Part shown: piece by piece, positions 52,754 to 59,975 of the stretch
Numbering within the stretch: position 1 is the stretch's first letter
Layout: each line of letters opens with the position of its first letter
DNA from: Streptomyces carpinensis
Lineage (GTDB): Bacteria; Actinomycetota; Actinomycetes; Streptomycetales; Streptomycetaceae
Length of the DNA stretch: 59,975 bases
Direction of reading: 5' to 3'
NCBI RefSeq assembly: GCF_002154505.1
Contig: NZ_MUBM01000167.1
Coordinates: 1 to 59,975, forward strand
Made by a program: the position numbers and the translations under genes
Notes under the pieces: generated by a model
The model's input: the letters and a program-made list of their open reading frames with translations, nothing else
What the model was told of the DNA's origin: nothing
Databases searched by the model: none

Positions 52754-54949
52754 CTACTCGCCGGTCGGGAGGGCGACTTCGGCCGCCGCGTCCGGCCCCT
52801 GCTCCAACAGGACGCCGAAACCGTCCTCGTTCAGAACCGGCACCTTCAGCTGCATCGCCTTGTCGTACTTCGAGCCGGGGTTGTCACCCACGACGACGAA
52901 GGACGTCTTCTTCGACACCGAACCGGTCACCTTGGCGCCCCTGCTCTGCAACGCCTCCTTGGCGCCGTCCCGGGTGAACTGCTCGAGGGTGCCGGTGACC
53001 ACGACCGTCAGGCCCTCGAGCGGGCGCGGGCCTTCGTCCTCGCCGGTGCCCTGGTCCTCCAGCGGAACTCCGGCGGCCCTCCACTTGCGCACGATCTCGC
53101 GGTGCCAGTCCTCGGCGAACCACTCCTTGAGGGCGGCGGCGATGATCGGGCCGACCCCGTCGATGCGCGCCAGTTCCTCCTCGCTCGCCTGCTCGATGCG
53201 GTCGATGGAACGGAACTCGCGCGCCAGCGCCTGGGCCGCCACCGGTCCGACATGGCGGATGGAAAGCCCGTTCAGGAACCGGGCCAGCGGACGGTCCTTG
53301 GCCGCCTCGATGTTCTGCAGCAGCGCCAAGGTGTTCTTCTTCGGCTCGCCCTTCTGGTTGGCGAAGACCGTGACGACCTTCTCCTCGCCCGTCTTCGGGT
53401 CCCGCTTGGGCAGACCGCTGTCCTGGTCGAGGACGTAGGCCTTGATGGGCAGCAGCTTCTCCACGCTGAGGTCGAACAGGTCGCCCTCGTCGACGAGCGG
53501 CGGGTCCGCCGGCTCCAGCGGGCGGGTGAGCGCGGCGGCGGCCACCTCGCCGAAGTGCTCGATGTCCAGGCACTCCCGGCCCGCGAGGTAGGAGACCCGC
53601 TCCCGCAACTGGGCCGGGCAGGTACGGGCGTTGGGGCAGCGCAGGTCGATGTCGCCCTCCTTCATGGCCCGCAGCGGCGTACCGCACTCGGGGCACTCGG
53701 CGGGCATCACGAACTCCCGTTCGCTGCCGTCGCGCAGGTCGACGACCGGGCCGAGGATCTCCGGGATGACGTCACCGGCCTTGCGCAGCACCACGGTGTC
53801 GCCGATGAGGACGCCCTTGGCCTTGACGACGTCCTGGTTGTGCAGCGTGGCGAACTCCACCTCGGAACCGGCCACGGTGACCGGTTCCACTTGCGCGTAC
53901 GGAGTGACACGGCCGGTGCGTCCGACTCCGACCTTGATGTCGATCAGCTTGGTGTTGACCTCTTCCGGCGCGTACTTGTAGGCGATCGCCCAACGGGGCG
54001 CACGTGCCGTGGAGCCGAGCCGGCCCTGCAGACGGATCTCGTCGAGCTTGACGACCACTCCGTCGATCTCGTGCTCCACCGAATGCCGGTGCTCGCCGTA
54101 GTACGCGATGAACTCGCGGACGCCCTCGAGGCCGTCGACCACCCTGTTGTGCCGGGAGGTGGGCAGGCCCCAGCCGTGCAGCAGCTCGTAGCCCTGGGAC
54201 AGGCGCGTGAGCCCCTTGTAGCCCTCCAGGGCGCCGATGCCGTGGACGACCATGTGCAAAGGGCGGGTGGCGGTGACGCGCGGGTCCTTCTGGCGCAGCG
54301 AACCAGCCGCCGCGTTGCGCGGGTTGGCGAAGGGCTTGTCGCCGGCCTCGACCAGGCGGGCGTTGAGCTCCTCGAACTTCTCCATCGGGAAGTAGACCTC
54401 GCCGCGGATCTCCACGAGGTCCGGGACGCGGTCGCCCTTCAGCCGGTCCGGGATCTCCGCGATCGTGCGGACGTTGGGGGTGATGTCCTCGCCGGTGCGG
54501 CCGTCGCCGCGGGTGGCCGCGCGGGTGAGACGGCCGTGCTCGTAGGTGAGGTTGACGGCGAGGCCGTCGACCTTGAGCTCGCACAGGAAGTGGTACTCCT
54601 GCTCGCCCAGCTCGCGGGCGATCCGGTCCACCCAGGCGGCGAGGTCCTCGTCGTTGAAGGTGTTGTCGAGCGAGAGCATCCGCTCGCGGTGCTCGACCGC
54701 CGTGAACTCCGTCGCGTACGACCCGGCGACCTTCTGGGTCGGGGAGTCGGGCGTGCGCAGCTCCGGATACCGCTCCTCCAGCTCCTCCACGGAGCGCAGG
54801 AGCCGGTCGAACTCGGCGTCGCTGATGACGGGAGCGTCCTTGACGTAGTACCGGAAGCGGTGCTCCTCGACCTGGTCCGCGAGCTGCGCGTGCTGCTCCC
54901 GTGCCTCGGCGGGCACCGCTGTCTCCGCTTGCTGCTTGTCGCCGGCCAC
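52754..54949 (-). CDS. ligA: NAD-dependent DNA ligase
   Basis: The 731-aa ligase seals nicks in replication and repair using NAD+. Order: Ia NMN-binding (HRFRYYVKDAPVISDAEFDRLL), adenylation domain with Lys126 in CELKVDG, OB fold (GRTGRVTPYAQVEPV), a four-Cys zinc finger (CPECGTPL and CPNARTC), HhH repeats (RIDGVGPIIAAALKEWF) and a C-terminal BRCT domain (LEGLTVVVTGTLEQFTRDGAKEAL). Length and order are standard. GTG at 54949. The MetE-like gene ends 15 bp upstream on the same strand, so the two are probably co-transcribed. Confidence 0.97.
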   Translation of the reverse strand: MAGDKQQAETAVPAEAREQHAQLADQVEEHRFRYYVKDAPVISDAEFDRLLRSVEELEERYPELRTPDSPTQKVAGSYATEFTAVEHRERMLSLDNTFNDEDLAAWVDRIARELGEQEYHFLCELKVDGLAVNLTYEHGRLTRAATRGDGRTGEDITPNVRTIAEIPDRLKGDRVPDLVEIRGEVYFPMEKFEELNARLVEAGDKPFANPRNAAAGSLRQKDPRVTATRPLHMVVHGIGALEGYKGLTRLSQGYELLHGWGLPTSRHNRVVDGLEGVREFIAYYGEHRHSVEHEIDGVVVKLDEIRLQGRLGSTARAPRWAIAYKYAPEEVNTKLIDIKVGVGRTGRVTPYAQVEPVTVAGSEVEFATLHNQDVVKAKGVLIGDTVVLRKAGDVIPEILGPVVDLRDGSEREFVMPAECPECGTPLRAMKEGDIDLRCPNARTCPAQLRERVSYLAGRECLDIEHFGEVAAAALTRPLEPADPPLVDEGDLFDLSVEKLLPIKAYVLDQDSGLPKRDPKTGEEKVVTVFANQKGEPKKNTLALLQNIEAAKDRPLARFLNGLSIRHVGPVAAQALAREFRSIDRIEQASEEELARIDGVGPIIAAALKEWFAEDWHREIVRKWRAAGVPLEDQGTGEDEGPRPLEGLTVVVTGTLEQFTRDGAKEALQSRGAKVTGSVSKKTSFVVVGDNPGSKYDKAMQLKVPVLNEDGFGVLLEQGPDAAAEVALPTGE

Positions 54950-54964
54950 CGTGTTGTCCTCCCG

Positions 54965-55972
54965 TTACTCAGGGTTGTCCGCGAGGGATCTCGCCGCCCG
55001 GACGCAGTGGGCGAGCGCCTGGCGTGCGTACGCGGGGGAAGCGCCCGCGAGGCCGCATGCCGGGGTGACCGTGACCGCGTCCGGGAGGAGTTCCGGTCGC
55101 AGCCCCAGCCTGCGCCACAGCGTTCTGACACCCATGACGCTACCGGCAGGGTCTGACAACGGGCCGTCCGTGGCCGGCACGACACCGGCGAAGAGCCGGG
55201 TGCCGGCTTCCACGGCCTCCCCGATCGTCTCCTCGTCACGCTCGGTGAGGAGCGAGAAGTCGAGGGAGACCGCCGCGGCGCCCGCCCGGCGCAGCAGGGC
55301 GAGCGGCACGTCGGGGGCGCAGGAGTGGACCACGACGGGCCCCTCGGTGTGCACGCCGAGGACGTCGCGGAGCGTGGCCTCGACGACCTGCCGGTCCACG
55401 GCCCGGTGGGTGCGGTAGCCGCTGGCGGTCCGCACCTGCCCGCGCAGCACGGCGGTCAGGGAGGGCTCGTCGAGCTGGAGCACGAGCCGCGCCCCCGGCA
55501 CCCGCCGCCCGGCCTCGGCCAGATGCAGCCGCAGCCCCTCGGCGAGCGAGGCGGCCAGGTCCCGGCAGGCGCCGGGATCGGACAGGGCCGCCTCGCCGTT
55601 CCTCAGTTCGAGGTTGGCGGCGAGCGTCCAGGGCCCCACCGCCTGCACCTTCAGCGGTCCCTCGTACCCCTGGGTGAACTCCTCCAGGGCGTCGAGGTCC
55701 TCCCCCAGCCAGGACCGCGCCCGCTTGGTGTCCCGTCCCGGCCGGTCGCCGATCCTCCACCCGCTGGGCTCCACGCGCGCGTACAGCTCGACGAGCATCC
55801 CGGCCGTCCGCCCGATCATGTCGGCGCCGGGCCCCCTGGCGGGCAGCTCGGGGAGGAAGGGGAAGTCCTCGAAGGTACCGGTGACGGTCTTGACGGCCTC
55901 GCGGGCGTCGCCACCGGGCATCGACCCGACCCCGGTGGCGGCACCGAACCTGAACTGGCTGTTCTCGCTCAC
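54965..55972 (-). CDS. MetE-like cobalamin-independent methionine synthase family protein
   Basis: The 335-aa protein corresponds to the zinc-binding C-terminal barrel of MetE without the N-terminal half. Possible zinc ligands are His and Cys in VVVHSCAPD and Cys in VTPACGLAGASPAYAR; GSMPGGDAREAVKTV lies at the N-terminus. Stand-alone MetE core proteins may use alternative methyl donors or act in sulfur or methyl salvage. Methyltetrahydrofolate-glutamate use would need the missing domain. GTG at 55972. Probably transcribed with ligA. Confidence 0.8.
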   Translation of the reverse strand: MSENSQFRFGAATGVGSMPGGDAREAVKTVTGTFEDFPFLPELPARGPGADMIGRTAGMLVELYARVEPSGWRIGDRPGRDTKRARSWLGEDLDALEEFTQGYEGPLKVQAVGPWTLAANLELRNGEAALSDPGACRDLAASLAEGLRLHLAEAGRRVPGARLVLQLDEPSLTAVLRGQVRTASGYRTHRAVDRQVVEATLRDVLGVHTEGPVVVHSCAPDVPLALLRRAGAAAVSLDFSLLTERDEETIGEAVEAGTRLFAGVVPATDGPLSDPAGSVMGVRTLWRRLGLRPELLPDAVTVTPACGLAGASPAYARQALAHCVRAARSLADNPE

Positions 55973-56003
55973 CAGGGCAGCCTACGGAACAGCCCGGCCG
56001 GGG

Positions 56004-56693
56004 TCAGCGTCCCGGTCGCACCGTAAGGTCGTTGACCTCCGCGTCCCTCGGGAGGTCGAGGGCCATCACGATGGTCGTCGCGACCGACTCCGGGTCGATC
56101 CACCGGGACGGGTCGTACTCCTTGCCCTCCTGGCGGTGGACCTTGGCCTGCATGGGGCTGGCGGTGCGGCCCGGGTAGACGGAGGTGACCCGGACGCCGT
56201 TCTCGTGCTCCTCCTGCCGCAGGGAGTCGGCCAGCGCCTTCAGGCCGTGCTTGGAGGCGGCGTACGCGGCCCAGTCGGCATTGGCGTTCAGGCCCGCGCC
56301 CGAGTTCACGAACAGCACATGGCCGCGCGAGGCGCGCAGCTGGGGCAGGAAGTGGCGGGTCAGCTCCGCCGGGGCGACGAGGTTGACGTCGAGCTGGTGG
56401 CGCCAGGCCTTGGGGGTCAGCTCGCCGACCGGGCCGAGGTCGACCACGCCCGCGACGTGCAGCAGCGAGTCGACCCGGTCGGGGAGCGACTGGTGCGAGA
56501 AGGCCCAGCTCAGCCGGTCGGGGTCGGCCAGGTCGCCGACCAGGGTCCTCGCCCCGGGGAACCGGGACGCCAGCTCCTTGGCCCGGCCCGCGTCGCGCGC
56601 GTGCAGCACGAGTTCGTCCCCGCGCGCGTGCAGACGGCGCGCGACGGCCGCGCCGATGCCGGAACCGGCCCCGGTGATCACATGTGTAGCCAT
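56004..56693 (-). CDS. short-chain dehydrogenase/reductase
   Basis: The 229-aa classical SDR has the cofactor motif TGAGSGIGAAVARRL (residues about 6-20), LLHVAGVVDLGPV, the Ser in LFVNSGAGLN, and YAASKHGLKALADSL with catalytic Tyr and Lys. Arg in RLHARG near the first helix favours NADP(H). The substrate is unknown. ATG at 56693 begins the normal N-terminus; an ATG three codons upstream (56702) is also possible. It follows the LOG gene by 24 bp on the same strand. Confidence 0.88.
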   Translation of the reverse strand: MATHVITGAGSGIGAAVARRLHARGDELVLHARDAGRAKELASRFPGARTLVGDLADPDRLSWAFSHQSLPDRVDSLLHVAGVVDLGPVGELTPKAWRHQLDVNLVAPAELTRHFLPQLRASRGHVLFVNSGAGLNANADWAAYAASKHGLKALADSLRQEEHENGVRVTSVYPGRTASPMQAKVHRQEGKEYDPSRWIDPESVATTIVMALDLPRDAEVNDLTVRPGR

Positions 56694-56717
56694 GCCCGCC
56701 ATGCTCGCACCCGAGGC

Positions 56718-57257
56718 TCAGCGGCCGCTCAGCGACTCCTCCAGATACGCGAGCGCCCCCGCGGGCTCGTCGGCGAAGAACACCAGCTCGCTCAGCGGCC
56801 GCGGCAGGAACCCCTCCTCCTCCATGCGGCGGAACTGCTCGCGCAGGCCGTCGTAGAAGCCCGCCGTGTTCAGCAGCACCACGGGCTTCTCGGTCCGGCC
56901 GTGCTTCTTCAGCTCCAGGATCTCGGTGGCCTCGTCGAGCGTCCCGGTGCCGCCCACCATGATCACCACCGCGTCGGCCTTCTCCAGGAGCAGCTTCTTG
57001 CGCTCGGCGAGGTCCCGCGCGATCACCATCTCGTCGGCGCCGGGCCGTGCCTTGGACGCCAGGAAGTCCACCGACACGCCGATGAGCCGGCCGCCCGCCT
57101 CCTCCACTCCGTCCGCGACGACCTTCATCAGCCCGCTGTCGGACCCGCCCCACACCAGGCTGTGCCCGCCCTTGCCGAGCAGCCGGGCGAAGTCGCGGGC
57201 GGGACGGGTGTAGCGGTCGTCGAGGTCGGCGGCGGAGAGGAAGACGCAGATGTTCAT
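56718..57257 (-). CDS. LOG family protein (cytokinin-activating phosphoribohydrolase-like)
   Basis: The 179-aa protein shows FLSAADLDDRYTRPARDFARLL, GGHSLVWGGSDSGLMKVVADG, and ERKKLLLEKADAVVIMVGGTGTLDEATEILELKKHGRTEKPVVLLN. The VGGTGTLDE stretch corresponds to the family PGGxGTxxE, with Val for Pro. LOG enzymes release free base from nucleotide 5'-monophosphates. The Pro-to-Val change is at the signature but the glycines, Thr and Glu are kept, so activity is plausible. ATG at 57257; divergent from the DUF427 gene with 51 bp between. Confidence 0.88.
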   Translation of the reverse strand: MNICVFLSAADLDDRYTRPARDFARLLGKGGHSLVWGGSDSGLMKVVADGVEEAGGRLIGVSVDFLASKARPGADEMVIARDLAERKKLLLEKADAVVIMVGGTGTLDEATEILELKKHGRTEKPVVLLNTAGFYDGLREQFRRMEEEGFLPRPLSELVFFADEPAGALAYLEESLSGR

Positions 57258-57308
57258 GCGCTCAACGGTACGCGGGAAGAACCGGCGGCCCGAAAGCGCT
57301 GTCCCGTC

Positions 57309-57632
57309 ATGGGCAAAGGACACACGATCACCATCGAGAAGGGCACGCAGCGCGTGCGCGTCGTCCACGACGGTCAGGTGCTCGCGGAGAGCGACCGGCC
57401 CCTGCTGCTGCGCGAGACCGGCGCCCCCGTGCGCTACTACCTCCCCGCCGAGGACGTCCGCCTCGACCTGCTGACCCCTTCCGAAACGCACACCCACTGC
57501 CCGTTCAAGGGCACGGCGTCGTACTGGTCCGTCCCGGGCGCGCAGGACCTGGTGTGGTCCTACCCCGAGCCGAAGCCGGACGTCACCGAGATCAAGGACC
57601 ACCTCTGCTTCTACGACGTCGAGGTGCTCTGA
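57309..57632 (+). CDS. DUF427 family protein
   Basis: The 107-aa beta-rich protein VRVVHDGQVLAESDRPLLLRETGAPVRYYLPAEDVRLDLL, THTHCPFKGTASYWSV and DVTEIKDHLCFYDVEV matches DUF427 along its length. Conserved His, Cys and Asp/His (DHLCFY) may bind a ligand or metal. Members are common in actinobacteria and fungi and have no settled role. ATG at 57309. A hairpin at 57648-57680 follows. Confidence 0.85.
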   Translation: MGKGHTITIEKGTQRVRVVHDGQVLAESDRPLLLRETGAPVRYYLPAEDVRLDLLTPSETHTHCPFKGTASYWSVPGAQDLVWSYPEPKPDVTEIKDHLCFYDVEVL

Positions 57633-57647
57633 CCGCTTCCCTCCCGA

Positions 57648-57680
57648 CAGGAGGCGATTCCCGGCTCCGCCCGCCTCCTG
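57648..57680 (+). terminator. terminator after the DUF427 gene
   Basis: CAGGAGGC (57648-57655) pairs with GCCTCCTG (57673-57680); a third complementary CCAGGAGGCC follows at about 57691-57700, allowing a competing fold. Confidence 0.5.
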
Positions 57681-57819
57681 GGGCAGCGCTCCAGGAGGCC
57701 CTACCCGGGCCGTAAGGGCACTCCTCGCCCCCGGGCGGCGGGATGCGATTGCTCCCCGCCCGAGACCGGGTGGCCCGATGAACCCGACAAGTTCGCTGTC
57801 GCGTGGCATCTTCACAGGC

Positions 57820-58599
57820 ATGGACAAGAAGACCATCTCGCGTGACGGCACCTCCCTCGCCTACCACCGCACCGGACAGGGGCCGGTGGTCGTCCTCGTC
57901 AGCGGCGCCATGTCAACGGGCGCCACGGTCGCGCCGCTGGCGGCGGCGCTCTCGGACCGCTTCAGCACGGTCGTGTACGACCGGCGGGGGCGCGGCGAGA
58001 GCGGGGACACGATGCCGTACGCGGTGGAGCGCGAGGTGGAGGACCTCGCGGCCGTGCTGGACGCGGTGGGCGGCGACGCGGCGCTCTACGGGATCTCCTC
58101 GGGCGGCGCGCTGGCGCTCCGGGCGGCGGCGAGCGGGCTGCCGGTCCGCCGGTTGGCCGTGTACGAGCCGCCGTTCGACGTGCGGGAGGGCCGCGAGCAG
58201 GAGCGCGCCGCGTACTCGGACGCCCTGACGAGCGCGCTCGCGCAGGGCCGGCGCGGTGATGCGGTGGAGCTGTTCCTGCGCGTCACCGGTCTGGCCGAGC
58301 AGATGATCGTGAGCGCCCGCGAGTCGCCCATGTGGCCGGGCCTGGAGGCCGTCGCCCCCACGCTGGCGTACGACGACGCCGTGATGGGCGACGGCCTGGT
58401 CCCCCGCGATCTGCTGGCCTCGATCGGCGTGCCGGTCCTGGCCGTCGCGGGCGGCGCGAGCCCGGACCGGATGCGCGAGGCGGCCCGGCAGGTGGCACAG
58501 GCCGCCCCCGAGGGGACGTACCGCGTCCTCGAGGGCCAGACCCATGCGGTGGAGCCGGAGATGCTGGCGCCGGTGCTGGCGGAGTTCTACGGCGCGTGA
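57820..58599 (+). CDS. alpha/beta hydrolase
   Basis: The 259-aa enzyme has the oxyanion region VVVLVSGAMSTGATVAPLAAAL, YDRRGRGESGD, the nucleophile elbow LYGISSGGALALRAA (Gly-x-Ser-x-Gly with Ser about 93), an acid near VPVLAVAGGASPD and the His in GQTHAVEPE. The order fits the esterase/haloperoxidase-like fold; the substrate is not known. ATG at 57820 (MDKKTISRDG) gives the family N-terminus, and a start 14 codons upstream (57778) is possible. No strong ribosome site is visible for either. Confidence 0.85.
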   Translation: MDKKTISRDGTSLAYHRTGQGPVVVLVSGAMSTGATVAPLAAALSDRFSTVVYDRRGRGESGDTMPYAVEREVEDLAAVLDAVGGDAALYGISSGGALALRAAASGLPVRRLAVYEPPFDVREGREQERAAYSDALTSALAQGRRGDAVELFLRVTGLAEQMIVSARESPMWPGLEAVAPTLAYDDAVMGDGLVPRDLLASIGVPVLAVAGGASPDRMREAARQVAQAAPEGTYRVLEGQTHAVEPEMLAPVLAEFYGA

Positions 58600-58612
58600 G
58601 ACGCCGTGGACA

Positions 58613-58641
58613 CCGGTGGGGACGGGTGAGGTGGCCACCGG
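58613..58641. terminator. terminator between the hydrolase gene and mnmA
   Basis: CCGGTGG (58613-58619) and CCACCGG (58635-58641) pair around a 15-nt loop in the 106-bp convergent gap. Confidence 0.45.
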
Positions 58642-58705
58642 GGGACTCGGGGGCGCCGCCCGGACGCCGTGCGCGCCGCCCCGGGCGCCGGGCGCGTGGG
58701 CGGGG

Positions 58706-59836
58706 TCACGCCACGCCGGCCGTCGCCCGCCGTGTCGTCGCGATGGTCGCCGAGCCCACCACGCGGGTGCCGTCGTACAGCACGATCGCCTGGCCGGGTG
58801 CGACACCGCGGACCGGCTCGGCGAAGGTCACGCGCAGCTCGCCGTCGACCGGCTCCGCCGTGACCTCGGTCTCGCCGCCGTGGGCGCGGAGCTGGGCGGT
58901 GTAGGTGCCGGGGCCGGTCGGGGCCGTGCCGCACCAGCGGGGCTTGATCGCGGTGAGGCCGCTGACGTCCAGCGCCGAGGCCGGGCCGACCGTCACGGTG
59001 TTGGTCACCGGGGAGATGTCCAGGACGTAGCGGGGCTTGCCGTCGGGGGCCGGGGTGCCGATCCGCAGGCCCTTGCGCTGGCCGATGGTGAAGCCGTACG
59101 CGCCCTCGTGACTGCCCACCTTGGCGCCGGACTCGTCGACGATGTCGCCCTCCGCCTTGCCCAGCCGCCTGGCGAGGAAGCCCTGGGTGTCGCCGTCGGC
59201 GATGAAGCAGATGTCGTGCGAGTCGGGCTTCCTGGCGACGGCCAGGCCCCGGCGCTCCGCCTCCGCGCGGATCTCGTCCTTGGTGGTGACCGTGTCCCCG
59301 AGCGGGAAGAGCGCGTGCGCGAGCTGCTTGTCGTCGAGGACGCCGAGGACGTACGACTGGTCCTTGGCCATGTCGGAGGCGCGGTGCAGCTCGCGCGTGC
59401 CGTCCTCGCGCACGATCACCTTCGCGTAGTGGCCGGTGCACACCGCGTCGAAGCCGAGGGCCAGCGCCTTGTCCAGGAGCGCGGCGAACTTGATCTTCTC
59501 GTTGCAGCGCAGGCACGGGTTGGGGGTGCGGCCGGCCTCGTACTCGGCGACGAAGTCCTCGACCACGTCCTCGCGGAAGCGGTCGGCGAGGTCCCAGACG
59601 TAGAACGGGATGCCGATGACGTCGGCGGCACGGCGGGCGTCGCGCGAGTCCTCGATCGTGCAGCAGCCCCGCGCGCCCGTGCGGAAGGACTGCGGGTTCG
59701 CGGAGAGCGCGAGGTGTACGCCGGTGACGTCGTGGCCGGCTTCCGCGGCACGCGCGGCGGCGACGGCGGAGTCGACCCCGCCCGACATGGCGGCGAGGAC
59801 GCGGAGGGGACGGGAGCGCTGCGGGGTGTCAGTCAT
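58706..59836 (-). CDS. mnmA: tRNA-specific 2-thiouridylase MnmA
   Basis: The 376-aa enzyme adds sulfur to U34 of tRNA-Lys, -Glu and -Gln, using ATP and sulfur relayed from cysteine desulfurase. It starts LRVLAAMSGGVDSAVAAARAAEAGHDVTG (PP-loop), has NPCLRCNEKIKFAALLDKA with a catalytic Cys, DSHDICFIADGDTQGFL with the second Cys, and the C-terminal PRYVLDISPVTNTVTVG barrel. Length matches actinobacterial MnmA. ATG at 59836. Confidence 0.95.
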   Translation of the reverse strand: MTDTPQRSRPLRVLAAMSGGVDSAVAAARAAEAGHDVTGVHLALSANPQSFRTGARGCCTIEDSRDARRAADVIGIPFYVWDLADRFREDVVEDFVAEYEAGRTPNPCLRCNEKIKFAALLDKALALGFDAVCTGHYAKVIVREDGTRELHRASDMAKDQSYVLGVLDDKQLAHALFPLGDTVTTKDEIRAEAERRGLAVARKPDSHDICFIADGDTQGFLARRLGKAEGDIVDESGAKVGSHEGAYGFTIGQRKGLRIGTPAPDGKPRYVLDISPVTNTVTVGPASALDVSGLTAIKPRWCGTAPTGPGTYTAQLRAHGGETEVTAEPVDGELRVTFAEPVRGVAPGQAIVLYDGTRVVGSATIATTRRATAGVA

Positions 59837-59896
59837 AGCCCTTTCAGGGTACGGGGGCGCGGGAACCGGGACCGCCGGATATCCGTTGGAGAGCGC

Positions 59897-59975
59897 GTGG
59901 GGGCGAGGAACGGTGGCGGGGAACGACGGCCGACGCGGCGGGCGCTGCTCGTCGGCGGGGCCGTGGCGGTGGTCG
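59897..59975 (+). CDS. N-terminus of a probable exported protein, cut by the window edge
   Basis: GTG at 59897 has GGAGAG four bases upstream and opens GARNGGGERRPTRRALLVGGAVAVV. The sequence has Arg-rich residues followed by a hydrophobic core, as in a Tat- or Sec-type signal or membrane anchor. Only 26 codons are seen, so the product is unknown. It is divergent from mnmA by 60 bp. Confidence 0.5.
   Translation, partial: MGARNGGGERRPTRRALLVGGAVAVV

Noticed and set aside
54950..54964. separate ligA promoter
   Set aside because: The 15-bp gap after the MetE-like gene is too short; co-transcription is simpler.

Overview
The window is high-GC actinobacterial chromosome, almost certainly from a Streptomyces species. 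Reasons: very high G+C at third codon positions, frequent GTG starts, GGAGG-type ribosome binding sites, and a gene content and order that I recall from the ilv-leu/gat/ligA segment of S. coelicolor (cdgD and rmdB included). The first 19 bases look like a transposase sequencing adapter, so position 1 is probably a contig end and not natural sequence. No tRNA, rRNA, CRISPR array, prophage or insertion sequence was recognised.

Layout. 20-3073: truncated secreted protein divergent from a secreted GH30 glycosidase with a ricin-type carbohydrate-binding tail, then a GPP34 protein. 3087-5400: VOC protein and citramalate synthase (cimA) behind a terminator-bearing leader. 5415-12537: a nitrogen-catabolism block (fused urease gamma/beta, a divergent urease alpha, agmatine deiminase, TetR regulator and MHS-type transporter on the minus strand, with a divergent NCS1 permease). 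12595-15215: ilvE, leuB and a 43-aa gene. 15524-16686: AAC(2')-like acetyltransferase and a DUF1877-like protein. 16857-20842: proline catabolism (pruA, proline dehydrogenase, divergent PucR-type regulator). 20843-23134: TetR/MFS efflux pair. 23320-28953: serA, ilvC, ilvN, ilvB and the ilvB leader peptide. 29096-36325: membrane GGDEF-EAL protein (cdgD), 2-hydroxyacid dehydrogenase, aldo/keto reductase, PQQ-type sugar dehydrogenase lipoprotein, DUF6191 protein. 36362-43913: large AAA-LuxR regulator, small proteins, GNAT, MMPL transporter. 43988-48378: methyltransferase and the gatC-gatA-(80-aa protein)-gatB operon. 48559-50124: cupin gene and two frameshifted remnants (DUF4267 and TetR). 50223-54949: second c-di-GMP protein (rmdB) with a long structured leader, then ligA. 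54965-59975: MetE-like protein, SDR, LOG, DUF427, alpha/beta hydrolase, mnmA, and the start of an exported protein.

How the genes work together. The window carries much of branched-chain amino acid synthesis: citramalate synthase for isoleucine, IlvB/IlvN, IlvC, LeuB and IlvE. It has two attenuation-like leaders, one encoding MRTRILVLGQRVG before ilvB and one with a strong intrinsic terminator before cimA. Proline is taken to glutamate by the proline dehydrogenase and PruA pair next to its likely regulator. GatCAB, MnmA and LigA are core information-processing enzymes. CdgD and RmdB would both act on c-di-GMP, but only RmdB keeps an intact EAL site.

The least conventional part is the urease-like/agmatine deiminase/permease block. 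Its urease alpha subunit keeps every nickel ligand but has Val in place of the mobile-flap Cys, and no urease maturation genes are nearby. The rmdB leader RNA and the paired decay of the TetR/DUF4267 genes are the next most interesting points.
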